From Victivallales bacterium (GTDB taxonomy: Bacteria > Verrucomicrobiota > Lentisphaeria > Oligosphaerales > Oligosphaeraceae), in contig JAFYIW010000336.1 of NCBI GenBank assembly GCA_017538465.1, positions 1-12,108 on the forward strand: a DNA stretch of 12,108 nt. Direction: 5' to 3'. A model generated the notes under the pieces. That model was given only the letters and a program-made list of their open reading frames with translations, ran no database searches and had not been told where the DNA came from. The position numbers were made by a program, and so were the translations under genes. This document shows, piece by piece, positions 5,738 to 11,099 of this stretch. Positions within the stretch are counted from its first letter, which is position 1, and the number at the start of each line of letters is the position of its first letter.

Positions 5738-7270
5738 ATGTCAATTGCATCTTCCTCCCCGAGTGGCAGTGATGGCTGCCGTTTCCTTCATAAGTCAATT
5801 CTCCTGCTCATGGCGGCCTTGGTGCTCATGGGGGCATTCTGCGCGGGCTGCCGTTCACGGAGGACCATTAAGAAGGCAGAAAAGCTGTACCAACGGGGGG
5901 TAAGCTACTGCGATGGCGAGGAGGCTCCTGTGGACTATGCCATGGCGGCGGATCTTTTCCGGCAGGCCGCCGAATTGGGCAACGCCGACGCCCAGGCTCA
6001 ACTGGGCGGTTGTTATTTGAGTGGAATGGGCGTAAAGTTTGATTTGGTGTCGGCGGAGAAGTGGCTGCGCAAAGCGGCAAAGCGGGGAAATCCCTATGGC
6101 TGCATGTGGCTTGCGGATTTGCTTTGGGGACGTGGCGACTACCAGGAGATCCTGGCATTGCGCCGCCAGGCAGTGGATGGATGGCGTCAATTGGCCGAGG
6201 ACGGGGATGGAAAAGCGCAGTTTATGCTCGCCAAATGCTATGAAAAGGGCATCGGCGTGCGTGTGAATGTGGACGAGCAGGTGAAATGGCTCAAAGCCGC
6301 CGCGGAGCAGGACTATTGCGATGCGCAATTTTCCTTGGCGTGCTGCTATGCCCAGGGCAACGGCGTGCCGCAGGACCTGGATGAGTTTCTGAAGTGGCTT
6401 AAGAAGGCGGCTGCCCATAGAACTGGGGCTATCGCGCAATTTGTCCTGGGGGGATGCTTTGAAATTGGTCTGGGAGTGCCGCAGGACCTGGAGAAGGCGA
6501 ATTACTGGTATGCAAAATCCCTGGAGAACACTCTGGCGTACGCCTCTCAAGGTTCGGCAGGGGCGCAATTTGGAATGTTTGATTTCTATAAAAACGGAAT
6601 TGGCGTTCAAAAAGACCCGGATGAGGCGAGGAGATGGCTGAGAAAATACCTGGAGACAGAACGGACTCATGTGAAAAGCGGTGCTCCTGAAGCAATGTAT
6701 TCGCTCCACTGGCTATATTCAGGCGTTTGGGATACCGCTCTGAAAAACGACGGCAAGGCGAAGAGATGGCTGAAGAAAGCCGTGAGGAAATACCGCGAAT
6801 TGGCGGAACAGGGGGATGCCCAGGGTCAGGGGATGCTTGGAGCGGCGCTGCGCTATTATCGTCCCGAGGCAACGGATTGGGGATTGAGCGACGATCCAGG
6901 CCGTGAGGCTGTGGAGTGGCTTGAGCAAGCGGTGGAGCAGCAGCATGCAAATGCCTATTTGCAGTTGGGTCACTGCTATATGGCGGGAAATGGCGTGGAA
7001 CAGGATTCCCATAAGGGAGCACGGTATTATCGCCTGGCCGCCGAACGGGAATTAAGTTCTTACTATGCATTTATGTATTTGGCAATGTGCTACCGCGAGG
7101 GAGTCGGGATGCCGCAGGACTCTGAGAAGGCGAGAATTTGGGACTCGCTGGCCTTTGTCTTTGCCATGGATGCGGAAAAACGCGCCTCAATCCAGGAACG
7201 TCTGGAGAAAATGTATTACGCGGCGCTTCCTGCGCCTGCGCCTACGGCTGCGGGAGAGGATTGGTACTAG
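5738..7270 (+). CDS. SEL1-repeat (TPR-like) lipoprotein
   Basis: Predicted lipid-anchored scaffold protein of 510 residues. SEL1 repeats are alpha-alpha hairpins that bind other proteins, often in envelope assembly or signalling. A hydrophobic segment (19-37, SILLLMAALVLMGAFCAG) ends at Cys38. The lipobox is C-A-G-C, with Cys35 where Leu is usual, so lipidation is likely but not certain. About ten repeats fill residues ~45-490. The best contain AAELGNADAQAQLGGCYLSG, CYEKGIGVRVN, CYAQGNGVPQDLDE, CFEIGLGVPQDLEKA, YKNGIGVQKDPDEARRWL, CYMAGNGVEQD and CYREGVGMPQDSEKA. Units around residues 120-150 and 310-390 are degenerate. A Pro/Ala-rich end (LPAPAPTAAGEDWY) follows the last repeat. Start ATG 5738, stop TAG at 7268-7270. 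It follows the unknown membrane protein, a possible partner. The binding target cannot be inferred. Confidence 0.88.
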   Translation: MSIASSSPSGSDGCRFLHKSILLLMAALVLMGAFCAGCRSRRTIKKAEKLYQRGVSYCDGEEAPVDYAMAADLFRQAAELGNADAQAQLGGCYLSGMGVKFDLVSAEKWLRKAAKRGNPYGCMWLADLLWGRGDYQEILALRRQAVDGWRQLAEDGDGKAQFMLAKCYEKGIGVRVNVDEQVKWLKAAAEQDYCDAQFSLACCYAQGNGVPQDLDEFLKWLKKAAAHRTGAIAQFVLGGCFEIGLGVPQDLEKANYWYAKSLENTLAYASQGSAGAQFGMFDFYKNGIGVQKDPDEARRWLRKYLETERTHVKSGAPEAMYSLHWLYSGVWDTALKNDGKAKRWLKKAVRKYRELAEQGDAQGQGMLGAALRYYRPEATDWGLSDDPGREAVEWLEQAVEQQHANAYLQLGHCYMAGNGVEQDSHKGARYYRLAAERELSSYYAFMYLAMCYREGVGMPQDSEKARIWDSLAFVFAMDAEKRASIQERLEKMYYAALPAPAPTAAGEDWY

Positions 7271-7286
7271 CCGCCGTAAGAATGAG

Positions 7287-7327
7287 TGCGACTTGGCTCC
7301 TGCATTCACGCGGGAGGTCAAGTCGCA
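7287..7327 (+). terminator. Long hairpin downstream of the SEL1 gene, possible terminator
   Basis: TGCGACTTG (7287-7295) pairs perfectly with CAAGTCGCA (7319-7327). Inside, CTCCTGC (7297-7303) pairs with GCGGGAG (7310-7316) through seven pairs including one G-T, around a 6-nt ATTCAC loop. The two stems are joined by a 1x2 internal loop, giving 16 pairs in 41 nt. It starts 16 nt after the stop codon, a usual terminator position, but no T-tract follows. It could instead protect the 3' end of the mRNA or be one copy of a dispersed palindromic repeat. Confidence 0.55.
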
Positions 7328-7335
7328 TTGCGAAT

Positions 7336-7366
7336 CCGTCACCGGCAGACGGCAACGGGGTGCCGG
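7336..7366 (+). ncRNA. Candidate H-type RNA pseudoknot
   Basis: Stem 1 pairs CCGTC (7336-7340) with GACGG (7348-7352). Stem 2 pairs CCGGCA (7342-7347) with TGCCGG (7361-7366). The stems cross with a 1-nt loop 1 (A7341), no nucleotide between the stems, and an 8-nt loop 3 (CAACGGGG). These lengths fit a coaxially stacked H-type pseudoknot. It lies upstream of the predicted promoter of the gene at 7485, so it would belong to the 3' region of the SEL1 transcript. Confidence 0.35.
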
Positions 7367-7400
7367 CGATGCGGAGAGGCCTAGCGTGGTGTTTTGCCTT

Positions 7401-7431
7401 TTCGTGAATGGGGAAAGGTGTATATTATAAC
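7401..7431 (+). promoter_or_regulatory. Putative promoter of the gene at 7485
   Basis: An A/T-rich TATATTATAAC (7421-7431) stands out in this sequence and offers -10 boxes TATTAT (7423-7428) or TATAAC (7426-7431). The only -35-like match is TTCGTG (7401-7406), 16 bp from TATTAT. The leader would be about 45-50 nt. Confidence 0.45.
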
Positions 7432-7457
7432 GGCATGAGAAAAATTTCAGTCACCCA

Positions 7458-7484
7458 CTTGAACTTTTAACTTCACACGACACC
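7458..7484 (+). repeat. Degenerate heptad leader (AC-phased) before the gene at 7485
   Basis: CTTGAAC (7458-7464), TTTTAAC (7465-7471) and TTCACAC (7472-7478) are consecutive 7-nt units each ending in AC, followed by GACACC and the ATG. The tract is nearly G-free and has no Shine-Dalgarno sequence. It resembles the clearer heptad leaders of the trxB block. Confidence 0.4.
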
Positions 7485-8858
7485 ATGAAAAACTCCCTCT
7501 TCTGCACTCTGGCCACCGCTGTCCTATGTCTCTTGGGCACTTCCCTCTTTGCCCAAACCGTAAAAAATTCCCCCCTGATGCGAGCGGTGGTCTCCAAACC
7601 AATGGGCATCTGCTATGTGGATGTCAACCGTTGTGCAGACGTGGTGCAGAGACTTCTCAAGGCGAATCCTGAGTTACAGAAGGAACTGGAAGGGAGTTTC
7701 ATGAACGATGACTTTTTCAATGCCGTGCGATGCCTGGGGGCGAAGGTGGTGCTTAGCTTCCAGGATTTCTCGGATTTTGATAATGATCAGTTTGCCGTGG
7801 CGGTCCAAGTCGATGAAAAGATTCCCCTGAATACAATGTGGAAAGGATTTGCGCCACTTTTTGAGGATGACCTCCCAGAAGAGTTCAGCATGCCCGCCAG
7901 TGGCGAGAACATTCTGCTCTTCGGGGAGGTTTCTCAACGGAAAGAGATGGAAGAGAACCTCGCAATCGGGCAGGTGATCCCGTCAATGGTGCTGGAGGGC
8001 ATTCCCGCTGATGCCATGCTTTATTGTGTGCTACGGCTGGATACGCTTGGTCGGCAGCTGTCTGACGCGATGGCAGAAGAGGAAGATGTTCCTCCTGCTC
8101 TGGCTAAAATAGGCATTCTGCTGGGGGATGCCTTGGCCGTCAACCTCAGTTGGTCTGGCCTTGACGGCAAGGAGGCCAACGGAAGAATAGTATGCAATCT
8201 TTCATTCCGGCACGAAGCAAGTGCCAAAGAGTTCAGTGAGGCGTTGTTGGAGTTCCGTGACTTCCTGAAGCAGGAACTACTTCACGTGGATGACAAGGAG
8301 GATGCGGATGAGGTCATCCGGGAGGCGAAGGGCGCGGATGAATTCCTCCAGATGATCGTCTCTTCGCTGGACAGCATTTCCGTGGAACACGATAGAACGC
8401 TGGTTCGCTGCGAAGTCAGCCATGTGGATGGCGGCGAAGTGATTCTGGCTGGCACCCTGCTGCCGGCGTTGGCGCAAGCGCGGGAAAAGTCCCGTCAGAT
8501 CAATTGTGTCAACCAAATGAAGCAATGCTTGTTGAGTTTGCTCTTGTATGTCGAGGATCATGATGGAATGCTGCCTCCCGCAGAGGTGTCGGATGAGTTC
8601 CTAATTTATTTGTCTCCAAGTAGGGAAATCCTTGACTGTCCTGTCAGCGGGGCTCCGTATCGTTATTGCGGGAACGAGGAAATTTCGCATAATTCAATAG
8701 AACATCCGTCACGGACCATTCTGATGTTTTGCTGCCAGGAGGAGCATGAACAGGCCGTGGTGGGGTTTGCGGATGGCCATGTCGAATGCATGGATAAGGA
8801 GCTGCTCCTGGACATCCTGGATGCCTGCGAACCGGGGGAACTCCCGGTGGGGCCGTAA
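7485..8858 (+). CDS. Secreted protein with a pseudopilin-derived (DUF1559-like) C-terminal module
   Basis: The 457 residues start with a clear signal peptide, MKNSLFCTLATAVLCLLGTS, then LFA, with probable cleavage before Gln24. The protein should thus be periplasmic or secreted. Residues ~25-315 form an acidic domain I do not recognise. From residue ~323 comes TLLPALAQAREKSRQ followed by INCVNQMKQCLLSLLLYVED. This matches the segment just after the methylated N-terminal helix in Planctomycetes/Verrucomicrobia/Lentisphaerae pseudopilin-like proteins (typically LLPALxKARExAR...CxNNLKQ). Near the C-terminus VVGFADGHVE (425-434) matches the DGHV element of the same proteins. The pilin-type N-terminal cleavage signal is absent. 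Start ATG 7485, stop TAA at 8856-8858. It runs convergently into the RRM gene, sharing a terminator. Function unknown. Confidence 0.82.
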   Translation: MKNSLFCTLATAVLCLLGTSLFAQTVKNSPLMRAVVSKPMGICYVDVNRCADVVQRLLKANPELQKELEGSFMNDDFFNAVRCLGAKVVLSFQDFSDFDNDQFAVAVQVDEKIPLNTMWKGFAPLFEDDLPEEFSMPASGENILLFGEVSQRKEMEENLAIGQVIPSMVLEGIPADAMLYCVLRLDTLGRQLSDAMAEEEDVPPALAKIGILLGDALAVNLSWSGLDGKEANGRIVCNLSFRHEASAKEFSEALLEFRDFLKQELLHVDDKEDADEVIREAKGADEFLQMIVSSLDSISVEHDRTLVRCEVSHVDGGEVILAGTLLPALAQAREKSRQINCVNQMKQCLLSLLLYVEDHDGMLPPAEVSDEFLIYLSPSREILDCPVSGAPYRYCGNEEISHNSIEHPSRTILMFCCQEEHEQAVVGFADGHVECMDKELLLDILDACEPGELPVGP

Positions 8859-8894
8859 CGTAACGTAAAGACAATTCGCTGATTACACGAAAAA

Positions 8895-8925
8895 GCCCCG
8901 TGCCCAAAAATCTTGGACACGGGGC
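8895..8925. terminator. Strong bidirectional intrinsic terminator
   Basis: GCCCCGTG (8895-8902) pairs with CACGGGGC (8918-8925). CCAA (8904-8907) and TTGG (8913-8916) extend the stem past a mismatch around an AAATC loop. On the plus strand AAATTTT follows. On the minus strand five T residues directly follow the stem (AAAAA at 8890-8894 on plus). It lies between two convergent genes, so it should stop both, and it is better formed for the minus-strand RRM gene. Confidence 0.88.
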
Positions 8926-8952
8926 AAATTTTATGGATTGCCGTTGGGCGGA

Positions 8953-9261
8953 TTAGCGATGGCCGTAGCCACCCATGCCGCCGTGAGGACGCGGGCCACG
9001 GGGTTCGCGGGGCTTCGCCTCGTTGACGGTGAGGGTGCGGCCGTTGTTTTCCTGCCCGTTGAGGGCGTCAATCGCGGCCTGCGCCTCGGCGTCATCGGGC
9101 ATTTCCACGAAGCCAAAGCCCTTGCTGCGTCCAGTGTCGTGGTCAGTGATGACCCGGGCGGAGCTGACTTTTCCAAATTGCGAGAAGAGCTGGTTGAGTT
9201 CGTCATCACGAACCGAGTAGCTCAGGTTTCCGACATACAGATTCTTTGCCAGTGTCTTCAA
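8953..9261 (-). CDS. RRM-type RNA-binding protein with a short Gly-rich tail
   Basis: Small single-RRM protein of the bacterial Rbp type, binding single-stranded RNA in the cytoplasm and often linked to cold or stress responses. RNP2 is LYVGNL (residues 8-13) and RNP1 is KGFGFVEM (47-54), with the family pattern DELNQLFSQFGKVSSARVI between them. The tail PREPRGPRPHGGMGGYGHR is basic and Gly-rich. No ATG or GTG is available at the expected place. The candidate starts are TTG at 9259-9261 (used here, 102 residues) and CTG at 9250-9252, giving a product beginning AKNLYVGNL as many homologues do. The frame stays open to 9447, but that stretch covers the predicted promoter and leader, so I do not take it as coding. 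Stop TAA at 8953-8955. Confidence 0.88.
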   Translation of the reverse strand: MKTLAKNLYVGNLSYSVRDDELNQLFSQFGKVSSARVITDHDTGRSKGFGFVEMPDDAEAQAAIDALNGQENNGRTLTVNEAKPREPRGPRPHGGMGGYGHR

Positions 9262-9424
9262 AAACAGGTGAGGCGTTCCCGGAATTTTGTTGGCTTTCCC
9301 CCGAGAGATCAGGAAAGGAGCCTCCAGGCTCGAAATGCGGTGGGACGCACCGTTGGGCTTGTACGACGGCAATGCTGAAAATGCACCACTGGTCGGAAAA
9401 CTTTTCGATGAGTCACAAGGACAA
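9262..9424 (-). promoter_or_regulatory. Long structured 5' leader of the RRM gene
   Basis: If transcription begins near 9424, about 160 nt precede the start codon. Three hairpins lie almost back to back (plus-strand coordinates): CGGTG 9338-9342 with CACCG 9348-9352; GAGCC 9318-9322 with GGCTC 9327-9331; CTTTCC 9294-9299 with GGAAAG 9312-9317. Long leaders are known for cold-shock genes such as cspA; that this leader is thermo- or auto-regulatory is inference. Confidence 0.45.
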
Positions 9425-9430
9425 AAGAGT

Positions 9431-9459
9431 AAAATATCACCTTGCAAATCTTTTGCAAG
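9431..9459 (-). promoter_or_regulatory. Putative promoter and palindromic operator of the RRM gene
   Basis: CTTGCAAA-TCT-TTTGCAAG (9441-9459) is a perfect 8-bp inverted repeat with a 3-bp centre. On the minus strand its outer arm supplies a -35-like TTGCAA, followed after 16 bp by the -10-like TATTTT (9431-9436). A protein bound to the palindrome would cover the -35 box, as expected of a repressor site. It is not the CIRCE sequence; I do not recognise the regulator. Confidence 0.5.
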
Positions 9460-9554
9460 TCGTTGGAAGAAAAATTTTTTAAATTACCACAAGTGATTTT
9501 AGAGGAATTATTTATTTTGACCTGTCAGCGAATGGGGAAAAGCGAGGCTCAAAG

Positions 9555-10019
9555 TCAGCAGCGGAAGCCCCGTTTGGCAAACCATTCCTTCGCACGTTCG
9601 CGCTGGTCTCCCTGGATCTGCAGAATGCCGTCCTCAAAGCGTGCTCCGGTGCCGAGGCCCTTCTGAATCTGCGAGCACATCGACATCTGCTCCGCCAACT
9701 CCAATTCCTGAAGGCCATAGACCAGAGTCACGGTCTTGCCGCCTTTTCCCTTGCGCTGAATATTGAAGGAAACATGCGGGCCACGCGGCTTGCCAGGAGT
9801 GCCATCGCCGCCGAGCGAGAGGCTTTGGCCGCCAAAGGCATCCAGCAGTTTCCGGTCTTCCTTGGAAAGCGCCGCACGTTTCTGCTCATCAGGGGAGGGG
9901 GGCGGTGGCGGAGCGACGGCCTCCGGTTCTTTGGGAAGGTCGAGTTTCAACCCGGCGAAGGGGTTGTTCCAAGGGGTGGAATTCCCAGAAGGTGTTGTGG
10001 CAGACTTGTTTTTCTTCAT
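9555..10019 (-). CDS. yciH: SUI1/YciH-family translation factor (bacterial eIF1 homologue)
   Basis: Bacterial relative of eukaryotic eIF1, a small protein that acts at the 30S subunit in start-site fidelity. In E. coli YciH is linked to stress-time repression of translation. The SUI1 domain spans about residues 82-153: IQRKGKGGKTVTLVYGL, then GLGTGARFEDGILQIQGD and the terminal WFAKRGF. All hallmark segments are present. Residues 1-80 are a low-complexity, Pro-rich extension (APPPPPSPDE) that makes the protein 154 residues against ~108 for E. coli YciH. ATG at 10017-10019 overlaps the TGA of the upstream CpXC gene by four bases (ATGA), which indicates translational coupling. Stop TGA at 9555-9557. 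No terminator is seen directly after it, and the RRM gene downstream has its own apparent promoter. Confidence 0.93.
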   Translation of the reverse strand: MKKNKSATTPSGNSTPWNNPFAGLKLDLPKEPEAVAPPPPPSPDEQKRAALSKEDRKLLDAFGGQSLSLGGDGTPGKPRGPHVSFNIQRKGKGGKTVTLVYGLQELELAEQMSMCSQIQKGLGTGARFEDGILQIQGDQRERAKEWFAKRGFRC

Positions 10020-10669
10020 TGTTGCAGCAAGATGTCCACATCCACGCGACAGCCTGGGAAACAGCGCTCCAGTTCCTGACGGAGTTCGAGGTTATTCTGG
10101 AATTCCGCCGCGAGGTTTTGGAATTCCTCCATCGGGACTTGAAGGATGCGGATGGGGCGTCCGGCCTTGCGGTCGTAGATTAGGAAAATAAGCCGTCCCG
10201 AGTCCTTTTGCGTGAAATCAAAGAGCAGCCGATGGCGTTGCGGGGTGATGCCCTCGGCCCCGCCGTTGAAGAGCTGATACTTGGCGTATTCCACAATCCG
10301 GTCGTCCAGCCCATGCTGGTGAAGGGCGATTTTCTCAAGGAAGTCGGGACGGGTGAAGACTAGGCGGACGATTGGCCGTGCCAGGCCTTCGGATTGCGCG
10401 GCCTCCGTGGCGCTTTCGTCCAGCTGCAAGGCCAATGATGCCTCTTCTTCTGCCGATAAAGGATGGGAAGATTGGACTGCCATGAAAGGACGCTTATGGT
10501 CACGATAGATAAGTTGGACTGGAACATTAAGCGTTGCATGACATTGCGGGCATTCCACGCAGTTGAGCGAACCCCGGAAAAGCTCGGCAAGATGCTCGGA
10601 ATCTGGTGTCAGGACAGTAATTGGCTCAAAGCCAAAGTGTTCCGAACAATGGGGACAGGCCAGTTCCAT
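10016..10669 (-). CDS. CpXC zinc-ribbon domain protein
   Basis: Predicted cytoplasmic protein of 217 residues. The N-terminus has two Cys pairs, CPHC (5-8) and CPQC (40-43), separated by PDSEHLAELFRGSLN. This is the arrangement of the CpXC domain, expected to bind zinc. LIYRD near residue 54 also fits that family. The rest (about 90-217) is a mixed alpha/beta region without a motif I can name, containing a Leu/Glu-rich segment (QNLAAEFQNNLELRQELERC). The biochemical role of CpXC proteins is not established to my knowledge. ATG at 10667-10669 is directly preceded by three ATTCCT-type heptads and no Shine-Dalgarno sequence. The stop overlaps the yciH start by 4 nt. Lying downstream of thioredoxin and its reductase, its cysteines could be redox-controlled; that is inference. 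Confidence 0.85.
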   Translation of the reverse strand: MELACPHCSEHFGFEPITVLTPDSEHLAELFRGSLNCVECPQCHATLNVPVQLIYRDHKRPFMAVQSSHPLSAEEEASLALQLDESATEAAQSEGLARPIVRLVFTRPDFLEKIALHQHGLDDRIVEYAKYQLFNGGAEGITPQRHRLLFDFTQKDSGRLIFLIYDRKAGRPIRILQVPMEEFQNLAAEFQNNLELRQELERCFPGCRVDVDILLQQ

Positions 10670-10690
10670 AGGAATGAGGAATGAGGAATG
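10670..10690 (-). repeat. Heptad leader of the CpXC gene (three perfect copies)
   Basis: On the plus strand AGGAATG occurs three times without interruption (10670-10676, 10677-10683, 10684-10690). In the sense of the gene this reads CATTCCT x3, and the last unit abuts the ATG with no gap. The 21 nt leave no room for a Shine-Dalgarno sequence at normal spacing. Confidence 0.85.
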
Positions 10691-10694
10691 GGGG

Positions 10695-10716
10695 GCTCGT
10701 CCGCGTGCGGGCGAGC
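10695..10716 (-). other. Intra-operon hairpin between thioredoxin and the CpXC gene
   Basis: GCTCG (10695-10699) pairs with CGAGC (10712-10716), with three more G-C pairs inside past one mismatch and a 4-nt loop. It has no T-tract, so it is more likely an mRNA-processing or stabilising stem, or a weak attenuator, than a full terminator. Confidence 0.45.
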
Positions 10717-10732
10717 GGAATGGGCGGGGCTG

Positions 10733-11047
10733 TTATTGCAGGGCGTTTTTAAGCGTCTCGATGGTCTGGACGCCGACAAAGGAACGGACTTGTTCTCCTC
10801 CTTTGAAAATCAGCAGGGTGGGGATGGACATCACGCCGAATCGCGCGGCCAGCTCCGGCTCGTCATCCACGTTGACTTTCCCGACAGTGGCGCCGGCGGC
10901 GGCCAATTCGTCCAGATGGTCGTCGATGAGTTTTCCCTGCATGCGGCAGGGGGCGCACCACGTCGCCCAGAAATCGACAATCCAGGTGCCCTGCGCAATG
11001 GCCTGGTCGAAAGCGGCGGTGGTTAGATTGACAAGTTTCTCAGACAT
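10733..11047 (-). CDS. trxA: Thioredoxin
   Basis: Cytoplasmic thiol-disulfide reductant recycled by thioredoxin reductase. The 104 residues starting MSEKLVNLTTAAFDQAI match the usual size. The active site is W-C-A-P-C in VDFWATWCAPCRMQGKLID. Many thioredoxins have WCGPC; the Ala variant is common among bacteria. The cis-proline element SIPTLLIFKGGE and the KVNVDDEPELAARFGV strand are present. I chose ATG at 11045-11047; the frame is open further upstream but that stretch is the low-complexity leader and the end of trxB. Stop TAA at 10733-10735. It lies 52 nt downstream of trxB on the same strand, so enzyme and substrate are very probably co-transcribed. Confidence 0.96.
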   Translation of the reverse strand: MSEKLVNLTTAAFDQAIAQGTWIVDFWATWCAPCRMQGKLIDDHLDELAAAGATVGKVNVDDEPELAARFGVMSIPTLLIFKGGEQVRSFVGVQTIETLKNALQ

Positions 11048-11079
11048 AAGAAGGAAATGTGAAATGTGAAAAGTGAAAA
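11048..11079 (-). repeat. Heptad leader of the thioredoxin gene
   Basis: Plus-strand units AGGAAAT (11052-11058), GTGAAAT (11059-11065), GTGAAAA (11066-11072) and GTGAAAA (11073-11079) are in continuous 7-nt phase. In the sense of the gene these read TTTTCAC, TTTTCAC, ATTTCAC, ATTTCCT, then TCTT and ATG. The tract is G-free in the sense strand and fills most of the 52-nt gap after trxB. Confidence 0.8.
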
Positions 11080-11099
11080 ACAAACCACAGGAAGGGAAA

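Noticed and set aside
9262..9447. In-frame 62-codon N-terminal extension of the RRM protein
   Set aside because: The stretch starts on a TTG inside the palindromic operator, covers the predicted -10 box and three hairpins, and its translation resembles no RRM protein extension.
9763..10191. 142-codon plus-strand frame across yciH and the CpXC gene
   Set aside because: It is antisense to two well-supported, overlapping genes and its product is low-complexity Gly/Arg/Ser sequence.
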